Shown in pieces: positions 46,725 through 54,307 of a DNA stretch of 64,000 nucleotides (its first letter is position 1; each line of letters starts with the position of its first letter). Origin of the DNA: Actinomycetes bacterium (GTDB taxonomy: Bacteria; Actinomycetota; Acidimicrobiia; Acidimicrobiales; RAAP-2); the NCBI GenBank assembly GCA_021820665.1, contig JAKADK010000007.1, positions 1 through 64,000 on the forward strand, written 5' to 3'. Made by a program: the position numbers and the translations under genes. Below the pieces are notes generated by a model. The model was given only the letters and a program-made list of their open reading frames with translations. It was not told the DNA's origin and did not search any database.

Positions 46725-48184
46725 CGGTCCACCTCCCCCATGACCGGGTCCACCGAGGAGCACACGGCCACGGCGTCGGCGATCAATCCCCCCCGCATCA
46801 TCACGGGGAGCGACTGGAGGTTGACGAAGCTGGGCCCGCGGATGTGCATCCGGTACGGCTTGGAGGAGCCGTCGGAGACCAGGTAGCACCCGAGCTCACC
46901 CCGGGGCGACTCGATGGCCACGTACACCTCACCTTCGGGCACCTTGAACCCCTCCGTGAACACCTTGAAGTGGTGGATCAGCGCCTCCATCGACTCGTCG
47001 ATCCGGGCCCGGGGCGGAGGGGTCACCTTCTTGTCCTGGAGGCGGTAGTCGCCGGGCGGCATGCGCTCGACGACCTGGCGGATGATCCGGATCGACTCGC
47101 GGAGCTCGTTCAGGCGGACGGAGTACCGGTCGAAGTTGTCCCCGTAGGTGCCGACGATCACGTCGAAGTCGACCTGGTCGTAGTGGAGATAGGGCATGGC
47201 GCGCCGGAGATCCCAGGGGATCCCGGTGGAGCGCAAGATGGGGCCGGTCACCGACAGGGCCAGGGCCTCCTCGGCCGAGATCGTCCCGATCGACTCGGTG
47301 CGCTGCCGGAACAGCGGCTGGCCCGTCAGGAGCTCGTCGTACTCGTCGAGGCGCGGCATCACCGTGTCGCAGATCACCGTCACGTCGTCCTCCCACCCGT
47401 CGGGGAGGTCGGCGGCCACGCCACCGGGGCGGATGTAGTTGTGGTTCATCCGCAGGCCCGTCGTCTTCTCGAAGAAGGCGAGGACCATCTCCCGCTCCCG
47501 GAACCCGTAGATCATCATCGAGGTGGACCCGAGGTCCATCCCGTTCGTCGCCATCCACATGAGGTGGGAGGACACCCGGTTCAGCTCGGACATGAGCATC
47601 CGGATCCACACCGCACGGTCGGGGACCTCCACCCCGAGCAGCGCCTCGGTGGCGAGGGAGAACACCAGCTCGTTGTGGAGCGGGGACAGGTAGTCCATCC
47701 GGGTGACGTTGGTGGCGCCCTGGACGTAGGTGAGCTCCTCGCCGGTCTTCTCCATCCCGGTGTGCAGGTAGCCGATCACCGGCTTGGTACGGAGCACCGT
47801 CTCCCCGTCGAGCTCCAGCATGAGACGCAGCACCCCGTGGGTCGACGGGTGCTGGGGACCCATGTTGATGATCATGGTCTCGTCGTCGGACAGCTCGACG
47901 TCGATGTCCGCCGAGTCCACCACGTGGCCTTCGGGCAGACGGAGCACGGCGCCCGCCTCACGCCGAAGCTCACCGGGGCCCGTGGCCTTCCGGCGCCGCA
48001 GCTCCTGGTCCCCTTCGGACGTCTCGGCCACGAGGCCGGCTGGCTCGCCCCCCGTTTCGGGCCCGCGGGCGAAGAACTCGTCGTCGGGCCGGGCGGGTCG
48101 CGGTGAACCGGTCGGCCCGGAGGTCGGCTTGGGTGGAGGCGGCGCGCTCATGCCGGGGTCATCTTGCGGTGATCTCTCGCTCAC
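46721..48184 (-). CDS. nuoD: NADH-quinone oxidoreductase subunit D (NuoD)
   Basis: A 487-residue 49-kDa-type subunit that lines the quinone site of complex I. INMGPQHPSTHGVLRLMLELDGE carries the quinone-near His. RMDYLSPLHNELVF and the closing SVDPVMGEVDR are conserved. A disordered N-terminal extension of about 90 residues precedes the core. GTG 48184 is chosen because it overlaps the nuoC TGA; ATG 48151 is an internal alternative. Confidence 0.96.
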   Translation of the reverse strand: MSERSPQDDPGMSAPPPPKPTSGPTGSPRPARPDDEFFARGPETGGEPAGLVAETSEGDQELRRRKATGPGELRREAGAVLRLPEGHVVDSADIDVELSDDETMIINMGPQHPSTHGVLRLMLELDGETVLRTKPVIGYLHTGMEKTGEELTYVQGATNVTRMDYLSPLHNELVFSLATEALLGVEVPDRAVWIRMLMSELNRVSSHLMWMATNGMDLGSTSMMIYGFREREMVLAFFEKTTGLRMNHNYIRPGGVAADLPDGWEDDVTVICDTVMPRLDEYDELLTGQPLFRQRTESIGTISAEEALALSVTGPILRSTGIPWDLRRAMPYLHYDQVDFDVIVGTYGDNFDRYSVRLNELRESIRIIRQVVERMPPGDYRLQDKKVTPPPRARIDESMEALIHHFKVFTEGFKVPEGEVYVAIESPRGELGCYLVSDGSSKPYRMHIRGPSFVNLQSLPVMMRGGLIADAVAVCSSVDPVMGEVDR

Positions 48185-48678
48185 CGGGGTCCCGGGGCTT
48201 CTTTGAACTGGACGGGGACGCGCCCGACGCCGTAGTCCTTCCGGAGCGGGTGCCCCTCCCAGTCCTCGGGCATCAGGATCCTGGTGAGATCGGGGTGGCC
48301 TTCGAAGACGATGCCGAAGAGGTCGAAGACCTCCCGCTCCATCGCCTCCACGCCGGGGTAGACGTCGAAGAGGGTGGGGACGGACGGATCGGACTCGGGC
48401 ACCTGCACCCGGACCCGGACCCGGCGACGTTGGCTCAAGGAAAGCAGGTTGACCACCACTTCGAACCGCTCGGGATCCACGCCCTCGGCGACCTGCCGAT
48501 CGCCGAGGAGCAGGTAGTCGACGGCACATAGGTCGGCACACATCTCGAACCCGGCGTCGCGGTAAGCCTGGACGGCCCCGACGTAGGCGCCCCTGGCGAC
48601 GAACGCCACCTCCTGGTGCGGACGACCGGGCACGCGGGAGGACGACCCGCCCGCCGTGTTGACCTCGCCTGTCGTCAT
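48181..48678 (-). CDS. nuoC: NADH-quinone oxidoreductase subunit C (NuoC)
   Basis: A 165-residue 30-kDa-type subunit of complex I. The diagnostic segment [36 protein letters not shown] is intact. It is separate from NuoD, not fused as in E. coli. ATG 48678 overlaps the nuoB TGA (ATGA), and its own TGA overlaps nuoD. Confidence 0.97.
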   Translation of the reverse strand: MTTGEVNTAGGSSSRVPGRPHQEVAFVARGAYVGAVQAYRDAGFEMCADLCAVDYLLLGDRQVAEGVDPERFEVVVNLLSLSQRRRVRVRVQVPESDPSVPTLFDVYPGVEAMEREVFDLFGIVFEGHPDLTRILMPEDWEGHPLRKDYGVGRVPVQFKEAPGPR

Positions 48679-49343
48679 GACAGCGGCTCTCCGACACTGC
48701 GGGCGATGACCGGGTTCCGCTTCGGGGTGCCGACATGCAGCGCGTCGGGTCGGTCCGGAGTCCACCCCTCGGTCCGTTCGTCGGCGTGCGTCCGCCCGTC
48801 GTCGGTGTCGGCCCCCTGCTCGTCGGCCAGACCCCGGTCCGACCCCGAGGGGCGCGCCGTCGCCAGCCGAGCATGGCGGGTGATGTCGCCCGTCCGCACC
48901 TTCTCGTGGAGGGTGAGGATGGCGTGCATGAGGGTCTCCGGGTTGGGCGGGCACCCCGGGGCGTAGACGTCGACCGGGACCACCTGGTCCACGCCCTGGA
49001 CGATGGCGTAGTTGTTGAACATGCCCCCGGTCGAGGCACACACGCCCATCGAGAGGACCCACTTCGGCTCCATCATCTGGTCGTAGACCTGGCGGAGCAC
49101 CGGGGCCATCTTCTGGGACACCCGGCCGGCCACGATCATGAGGTCGGCCTGCCGGGGCGAGGAGCGGAACACCTCCATCCCGAACCGGGCCAGGTCGAAG
49201 TCCGACGCTCCTGCCGACATCATCTCGATGGCACAGCAGGCCAGACCGAAGGTGGCCGGCCACATCGAGTAGCGCCGCGCCCATCGGACCAGGTCCTCCA
49301 ACCGGCCGGTCATGAAGTTGTGCTGCAGGTCCTCGAGTCCCAC
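48675..49343 (-). CDS. nuoB: NADH-quinone oxidoreductase subunit B (NuoB), extended tail
   Basis: A 222-residue subunit binding N2, the final cluster before quinone. [13 protein letters not shown] has the adjacent Cys pair, with further ligands in GVCAS and YAPGCPP. The core ends near residue 165; about 55 hydrophilic residues follow and are not part of the family. GTG 49343 follows GGAGAGG and is 14 bases downstream of the nuoA stop. Confidence 0.97.
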   Translation of the reverse strand: MGLEDLQHNFMTGRLEDLVRWARRYSMWPATFGLACCAIEMMSAGASDFDLARFGMEVFRSSPRQADLMIVAGRVSQKMAPVLRQVYDQMMEPKWVLSMGVCASTGGMFNNYAIVQGVDQVVPVDVYAPGCPPNPETLMHAILTLHEKVRTGDITRHARLATARPSGSDRGLADEQGADTDDGRTHADERTEGWTPDRPDALHVGTPKRNPVIARSVGEPLS

Positions 49344-49357
49344 GTTCCTCTCCGCCC

Positions 49358-49873
49358 CTACGCGGCCTGGCCCGGGCCCGAGGCGGCGGCCGCCGCGGGC
49401 TCGACGTCGGGGGAGGCGACCGGGGGTCCGGAGGCGAGGGGGTCCGGGTTCCCACTGATCCGGGCGATCGTCGAGTCCGAGGTCCGCGACGGCATCGCCC
49501 GCTCCAGATGCTTCGCCGGCGCCCAGCTGAGCGCGCCGTTGCTGACCAGGTAGAGGAACGACACGAACACGATCCCGGCGAACACGAGGATCTCCACGAG
49601 ACCGAAGGTCCCGAGCTGGTGGAAAACGACCGCCCACGGGTAGAGGAAGACGATCTCGATGTCAAAGATGATGAAGATCATCGCCACCAGGTAGAAGCGG
49701 ACCGGGAACCGGCTCGGCGGCTCGATGTCGGGGACGATCCCGCACTCGTAGGGGGCCACCTTCGCCGCCGTCGGCCGCTTCTTCGGGGCCAGCATCGACG
49801 AGCCCACGAACGACAGCGCGGCGAACAGCAGGCCGAGCACGATCAGCACGAGGATGGGCAGGTATTGATCCAC
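49358..49873 (-). CDS. nuoA: NADH-quinone oxidoreductase subunit A (NuoA)
   Basis: A 171-residue, three-helix subunit of complex I and first gene of the operon. [40 protein letters not shown] is the NuoA core, with the flexible loop Cys and the conserved Asp/Glu. About 50 Ala/Pro/Ser-rich residues extend the C-terminus. It starts at GTG 49873, nine bases from the near-consensus -10 TAAAAC, with no Shine-Dalgarno sequence. Confidence 0.97.
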   Translation of the reverse strand: MDQYLPILVLIVLGLLFAALSFVGSSMLAPKKRPTAAKVAPYECGIVPDIEPPSRFPVRFYLVAMIFIIFDIEIVFLYPWAVVFHQLGTFGLVEILVFAGIVFVSFLYLVSNGALSWAPAKHLERAMPSRTSDSTIARISGNPDPLASGPPVASPDVEPAAAAASGPGQAA

Positions 49874-49882
49874 GGTGGAATC

Positions 49883-49888
49883 GTTTTA
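49883..49888 (-). promoter_or_regulatory. -10-like TAAAAC for leaderless nuoA operon
   Basis: On the minus strand TAAAAC lies nine bases before GTG 49873, in the only AT-rich patch of the 132-bp nuoA-menJ spacer. It misses the final T of TANNNT. The adjacent GTGG-N10-CCAC is a weak inverted repeat that could bind a regulator, but it does not match the Rex consensus. Confidence 0.4.
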
Positions 49889-49991
49889 CCACGCTCGATC
49901 CGCCGGGGCACATCGAGCCAGGGCACAACCAGGGCGGGCACGGGCCGCGGAGCACGCGGCCGCGGCGTGCCAGGCACGCGGCCCGACCGCG

Positions 49992-49997
49992 TACGCT
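49992..49997 (+). promoter_or_regulatory. -10 box TACGCT for leaderless menaquinone reductase gene
   Basis: TACGCT lies eight bases before GTG 50006, with no Shine-Dalgarno sequence. It is back to back with the nuoA promoter, so both transcripts could share control. Confidence 0.5.
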
Positions 49998-50005
49998 GAG
50001 GGACC

Positions 50006-51466
50006 GTGCCGACCCCCGCCGAACCCGCCGTGCCGCCGTCCGCCGATCCGGGGATGGCAACCCTCGCCACCGCGGAGGTTCCGGCCACCCTGCCCTCCGA
50101 AGCGACCGTGGCCCGGAGATCAGGCGTCGATCGCGTCCACGACGTCCTCGTCATCGGCGGTGGGCCCTCGGGGTCGGCGTGCGCCTACTGGCTGGCCGAG
50201 GCCGGCTGGGACGTCGTCCTCGTGGAGCGGAAGCGGTTCCCCCGGGTAAAGACGTGCGGAGACGGCCTCACCCCCCGCTCGGTACGACAGCTCGCCGACA
50301 TGGGCCTGGAGGACGCGCTCGCCGGCGCGCACCGGTATGACGGGCTCCGCACGCACGCCTTCGGGCGCGTGCTGGAACTTCCCTGGCCGTCCCATCCCGA
50401 CTTCCCCTCCCATGGCTACGTCATCACCCGCTACGACCTGGACCATATCGTCAACGACCGCGCGGAGAAGGCAGGCGCGACGGTGTGGCAGGGGACCGAA
50501 GCGGTGGCCCCCCTGGTCGATCCCCGCGGCCCGACGGACACCGGTCCGACGGGCAGGCAGGATCCCCCCGCCCTACGGCGTGGGAGCGACGCGAGGGGGG
50601 ATGGCGGGACCCGGCTCCCGGCCTGTACCGGCGCCGTCGTGAGAGACACGAAGACCGGGCGCACCCGTGAGGTCCACGCCCGCTACGTCGTCGTGGCCGA
50701 CGGGGCGAACTCCCGGTTCGGCCGAGCCCTCGGGACCTCCAGGAACCGGGCCCAACCGATGGGCATGGCCCTGCGCGGCTACTACCGCTCCCCCCGGCAC
50801 GACGACACGTTCATCGAGTCCCATCTGGACATCAGGGATGCCAACGGCGCCACCGTCCCCGGCTACGGCTGGATCTTCCCTGTCGGCGACGGACGGGTGA
50901 ACGTGGGCGTCGGGCTGCTCTCCACGGACCAGCGGTGGAAAGGCGTGAACACCTCGACCCTCATGGACGCCTTCGTCCGCTACGCACCGGCGTCGTGGGG
51001 TCTCTCCCCGGAAAGCTGCCTGGGACCGCCGACCGGTGGAAAGCTCCCGATGGGGCTGTCGGTATCGCCCCGCATTGGGCCGACCACCCTCGTCGTGGGG
51101 GATGCCGCCGGGGCGATCAACCCGTTCAACGGAGAGGGGATCGCCTACGGCTACGAGACCGGCCGCCTCGCTGCGGCTGCGCTGGGCGAGGCGCTGAGCG
51201 GCGACGGCGCCGCGGCCCTCGATCGCTACGAGCAACGGCTGGACGACACGTACCGCCTCTATTTCCGGGTGGCCCGGGCGTTCGTCCGCATGATCAGCCG
51301 GCCGGAGCTCATGAAGGTGTGCGTCGGGACGGGTATGCACTCCGAGACGCTGATGGCCTGGATCCTGAGGATCATGGCCAACCTCCTCCGACCCGACGAG
51401 CTGGGCCCGGCGGAGGCCGCCTACCGGGCCTTCGCCGCGGTGGCCGCCCGCTACCCGCCGGCCTGA
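50006..51466 (+). CDS. Geranylgeranyl reductase family FAD enzyme, probable menaquinone side-chain reductase (MenJ-like)
   Basis: A 486-residue flavoprotein. After about 45 polar residues comes the FAD motif DVLVIGGGPSGSACAYWL. KTCGDGLTPRSV, a second FAD motif GDAAGAINPFNGEGIAYGYETG and a C-terminal helical region follow. The family hydrogenates polyprenyl chains; MenJ of mycobacteria saturates one isoprene unit of menaquinone-9. Adjacency to nuoA, also seen in Streptomyces, supports a menaquinone role. A Gly/Asp/Arg-rich insert of about 45 residues (near 168-213) is unusual and has no motif. Chlorophyll or archaeal lipid substrates are unlikely in this context. Confidence 0.85.
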   Translation: MPTPAEPAVPPSADPGMATLATAEVPATLPSEATVARRSGVDRVHDVLVIGGGPSGSACAYWLAEAGWDVVLVERKRFPRVKTCGDGLTPRSVRQLADMGLEDALAGAHRYDGLRTHAFGRVLELPWPSHPDFPSHGYVITRYDLDHIVNDRAEKAGATVWQGTEAVAPLVDPRGPTDTGPTGRQDPPALRRGSDARGDGGTRLPACTGAVVRDTKTGRTREVHARYVVVADGANSRFGRALGTSRNRAQPMGMALRGYYRSPRHDDTFIESHLDIRDANGATVPGYGWIFPVGDGRVNVGVGLLSTDQRWKGVNTSTLMDAFVRYAPASWGLSPESCLGPPTGGKLPMGLSVSPRIGPTTLVVGDAAGAINPFNGEGIAYGYETGRLAAAALGEALSGDGAAALDRYEQRLDDTYRLYFRVARAFVRMISRPELMKVCVGTGMHSETLMAWILRIMANLLRPDELGPAEAAYRAFAAVAARYPPA

Positions 51467-51596
51467 CGCGCACCGGCGGACAACCAGCGGGGCACCCCGT
51501 CATCGCATCGCCGCCTCAGCCGGCGCACACCCTCAGCCGGCGCGGTGCGTCCGTGCCCGGTGCCACCGACAGCCCGCAGCGAGCACGCCGGCCTGG
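51467..51596. other. Convergent spacer with a 12-bp direct repeat
   Basis: 130 bp between convergent genes. CTCAGCCGGCGC occurs twice (51515-51526 and 51532-51543), and the surrounding sequence is rich in short GC stems. No gene signal is seen. Termination in both directions is expected but no classic hairpin plus U-tract is present. Confidence 0.4.
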
Positions 51597-53084
51597 TCAT
51601 CCGGCGGCATCCGCCGCCAACCGCTTGGTCATCGCGTCGTAGGGGGGCGTGACCGTCGTTCCCGGGATGGGCGTGCCGATGCCAACAGGTTGCAGCACTG
51701 CTTCGACCCGGCCGCCGAACAAGTAGGCGTCCCCCTGCGTGATGGTTCCCGGACGACCCGGAACGGTGAAGGTCGTGACGTAGGAGTACACCTGGACGCC
51801 CGCGGCCGGGGCAAGCGTGACCGGCGTCACCTGGGCCGACGCTCCGGCAACACCCGCCGCGGCAATGACCTTGGTCTGGAAGGTGGTGTAGCAGCTCAAG
51901 AAGTTGGGCTTCTGGAACGCCGCTTCCGCTGCCGTCGCCTCGGCTGCCGTGTCGAGGACCGTGGTACGCGAGCTCATCTGGAGGTTGGAGCCGGCGGGAC
52001 CGACGAACACCGGCGAGGCGACGTCGGCCTGCTGGTCGGGTGCGCTCACGCCGGCGAACACCCCGTCGACCTGGTCCAGGGGGAGCCCGAGGCAGGTGGC
52101 CAAGGGGGCCATCGCCTGGCTGGCCGCCAGCTTCTCCGCCGGCGTGGGGAAGACACCCGTTCCCGTTCCCGTCGCCCACCCCGAAGGCAGGTCGGTGAGG
52201 TGGAGGTTGACCGACTCGGCCAGCGTGACGGCAGGCGAGGCCGCGGTGGTCGGAGGCGGTACGGCCTCCGGGGTCACCGACGTGGACGAGCTCTCGTAGT
52301 GCTTGGCGAGGAGGTACCCCCCGGCCGCGACCACCACCACGAGGAGGACCACGAGGAGGACCAGCGTGCGCCGGTGGTGCGCTGCCTCACCCTGCTCCGC
52401 GCCGGCGTCATCAGCTCCCGCGGGGATCGCGGCATCTGCCCCTGCGGCCAGCGGATCTGGCCACACGGCTGCACCGGTACGCGGGTCGATGATCGGCTGC
52501 TGGTCGCCCGGGAAGGGCCCAGCGCCACCGGCGCCGGAGGCGGCCGCCCCCACCGGTGGTGGGCTCGGCGCGCCGGCATCGACCCCCGGACCAGGAGCGG
52601 GAGGATGCGGGCTCGGGACCCCAGCAACGACGCCGGGAGGAGGGGGGGCGGGTGTTGGCGGCGCCTGGGAAGGGGCGGGTGTTGGCGGCGGGGAGACCGG
52701 AGGCCCGGCGGCGACCGGTGACGGCGCTTTGTACCGCCTGATCCACGCCGGGAGCGCCTGGTCGAGGTACGCCGCCTGCCCGGGAGAGACGTTGTCGGCG
52801 GGGAGGAGGAAACGCACCTGCTGTGCCCCGGCCGTAAGCGTCATCACCATGGCGATGCGGCCATCGGGAAGGTTGGTCTGCTCACGGCACGAACCGGTAT
52901 CGATCGCGGCCCACGGAAGCAGCCGCTCGGTGCCGGGTTGCGGACCGCGAACGCCGATACCCGCCTCGGTGAACAGCAGGCTCAGACCTTCGGTCGGTGC
53001 GGCCCCCTGCGCGGGGTCGCCCGCCAGCGCGACCCCGTCGAGCAGCATGCCCTCGGGCGGGAGATCGGATGCTGCGACCGTCAT
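51597..53084 (-). CDS. Unknown single-pass membrane protein with Pro-rich linker
   Basis: A 495-residue protein. Residues 1-120 form a compact N-terminal domain of beta character that could be PH-like. About 120-200 is a Pro/Ala/Gly linker containing a 19-bp DNA direct repeat (52645-52663 and 52672-52690). One helix (about 239-262) follows, then an exported domain (290-495) with two Cys (CLGLP and SCYTTF). N-terminus inside, C-terminus outside. I do not recognise a family or catalytic site. ATG 53084 follows AAGGAG. It is divergent from the ctaG leader. An envelope sensor or structural role is a guess. Confidence 0.7.
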   Translation of the reverse strand: MTVAASDLPPEGMLLDGVALAGDPAQGAAPTEGLSLLFTEAGIGVRGPQPGTERLLPWAAIDTGSCREQTNLPDGRIAMVMTLTAGAQQVRFLLPADNVSPGQAAYLDQALPAWIRRYKAPSPVAAGPPVSPPPTPAPSQAPPTPAPPPPGVVAGVPSPHPPAPGPGVDAGAPSPPPVGAAASGAGGAGPFPGDQQPIIDPRTGAAVWPDPLAAGADAAIPAGADDAGAEQGEAAHHRRTLVLLVVLLVVVVAAGGYLLAKHYESSSTSVTPEAVPPPTTAASPAVTLAESVNLHLTDLPSGWATGTGTGVFPTPAEKLAASQAMAPLATCLGLPLDQVDGVFAGVSAPDQQADVASPVFVGPAGSNLQMSSRTTVLDTAAEATAAEAAFQKPNFLSCYTTFQTKVIAAAGVAGASAQVTPVTLAPAAGVQVYSYVTTFTVPGRPGTITQGDAYLFGGRVEAVLQPVGIGTPIPGTTVTPPYDAMTKRLAADAAG

Positions 53085-53271
53085 CTGGCGCTCCTTCTCG
53101 TGTCGTGGGACCTCGTCGTCCCGCCGGCCGACCGCGCCGAGGGTGCCTCGGCGGGAGGTCGGACCCTGACCACTGTCCGCGGCATGATCGCTACATTATG
53201 GCTGGCCCGGGACCCGAGCGCTGCCAACGACCGGGCAGCCTCCCGACTGTCCCACCCTCCTCGCCATCCCG

Positions 53272-53277
53272 TAGGAT
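53272..53277 (+). promoter_or_regulatory. -10 box TAGGAT before the ctaG leader ORF
   Basis: TAGGAT ends nine bases before ATG 53287. Transcription should begin at or within three bases of that ATG, which makes the 15-codon ORF the first coding segment of a leaderless message and not an untranslated leader. Confidence 0.45.
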
Positions 53278-53286
53278 GCGAGACGC

Positions 53287-53334
53287 ATGACGAAGGTCGT
53301 ACCCAGGGTGCACGACGGGATGGCCGCCCTATGA
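53287..53334 (+). CDS. 15-codon leader ORF coupled to ctaG
   Basis: ATG 53287 opens a 15-codon frame (MTKVVPRVHDGMAAL) whose TGA overlaps the ctaG ATG (ATGA at 53331-53334). No Shine-Dalgarno sequence precedes it, but a TAGGAT -10 box is placed as for the leaderless genes of this window. Ribosomes would therefore reach ctaG by termination-reinitiation. No run of a single amino acid suggests classical attenuation. It may have only a coupling role or may be chance. Copper-dependent control is an idea from context only. Confidence 0.45.
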   Translation: MTKVVPRVHDGMAAL

Positions 53335-54302
53335 CCCACCTGTCCCTCCCGCCGTTCGGGTTGACCGCCGTCTGGCGCGTGCTGACCACCTTCACCTCCG
53401 GTCCGTGGGCGCTCGCCACCCTCATCGGAGAGATGGTGCTCCTCGGGTGGTACCTCCGCGGTGTCCACATCCTGGCACTGCGCGGCCGCCGGTGGCCCGT
53501 GCGCCGGACACTGGCGTTCACCGGCGGCGTCGTCTCGCTGGCGCTGGCCTGGCAGTCGGGGATCCCCGTCTTCGCCGAGTCCATCTTCACGGTGCACATC
53601 CTCCAGCACCTGCTGTTGATGTCGGTGGCGCCGATCCTGTTCGCCATCTCCTCACCGGTGACCCTGGCGATGCAGACGATCGAGCGGCATCGGAAGGTCG
53701 CGCTCCTGAAGGTCTTCAACTCTCGGGGCATGCGGTTGGTGACGAACCAGATCTTCGGGGGGGTCGGCAACTACGGGATCATGTTCTGGTTCTTCCTCGA
53801 CCACGGGATCGCCGTCGCGATGCCCCGTCCCGCGCTCATGGACCTGGTCAACGTCCTGTTCCTCGTGTTCGGTGCCCTGGTGTGGTGGCCGGTTCTCTCG
53901 ATCGACTACCTCGGCCGGCGCCGGTACCCCGACTCCATCCGTGTCCTGCTGGCCGCGGCGGGCATGCCGTTCGACACCATCGTGGCGATCAGCCTGCTGA
54001 TGGGCGGCGCAACGGCGTCGATCGCGCCGAAGATGTACACGATCGCCAACGTCCAGGAAGGCGCCCAGGCGTTCTGGATCCTGGTCATGTTCATCTCCGG
54101 GGTGGGCGCCGCCTTCCCCGCGTGGCAGTGGCTGAAGAGCGAGCAGCACAAGAGCGCCCGCAACGACGCGCTCCTCGAGCGGGCCGTGGTGCGGACCGAC
54201 TCCCGCTACGGCTGGTGGGCGAACGGAGGGGAGGTGTCCATCGAGGCGGACGGGACGATGCGCGTGCCATGGGCGACCGACGCGAGCCCTGACGGAGACT
54301 GA
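53331..54302 (+). CDS. ctaG: Cytochrome c oxidase assembly protein, CtaG (Caa3_CtaG) family
   Basis: A 323-residue protein with seven or more helices. The family segments SIFTVHILQHLLLMSVAPILFA (His pair in the membrane), FNSRGMRLV and PFDTIVAISLLMGG are visible. This is the Gram-positive CtaG type, linked to CuB or oxidase assembly, and unrelated to the CtaG/Cox11 of proteobacteria. ATG 53331 is favoured by the overlap with the leader ORF. The reading frame is open further upstream (MIATLW..), but that part overlaps the leader and lacks family character. The next gene begins five bases after the stop. Confidence 0.9.
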   Translation: MTHLSLPPFGLTAVWRVLTTFTSGPWALATLIGEMVLLGWYLRGVHILALRGRRWPVRRTLAFTGGVVSLALAWQSGIPVFAESIFTVHILQHLLLMSVAPILFAISSPVTLAMQTIERHRKVALLKVFNSRGMRLVTNQIFGGVGNYGIMFWFFLDHGIAVAMPRPALMDLVNVLFLVFGALVWWPVLSIDYLGRRRYPDSIRVLLAAAGMPFDTIVAISLLMGGATASIAPKMYTIANVQEGAQAFWILVMFISGVGAAFPAWQWLKSEQHKSARNDALLERAVVRTDSRYGWWANGGEVSIEADGTMRVPWATDASPDGD

Positions 54303-54307
54303 GACCG

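Noticed and set aside
53184-53330. In-frame extension of CtaG starting MIATLW
   Set aside because: It adds 49 polar residues unlike CtaG, overlaps the leader ORF, and would leave the ATGA junction without a role. A TACATT box nearby gives weak support only.
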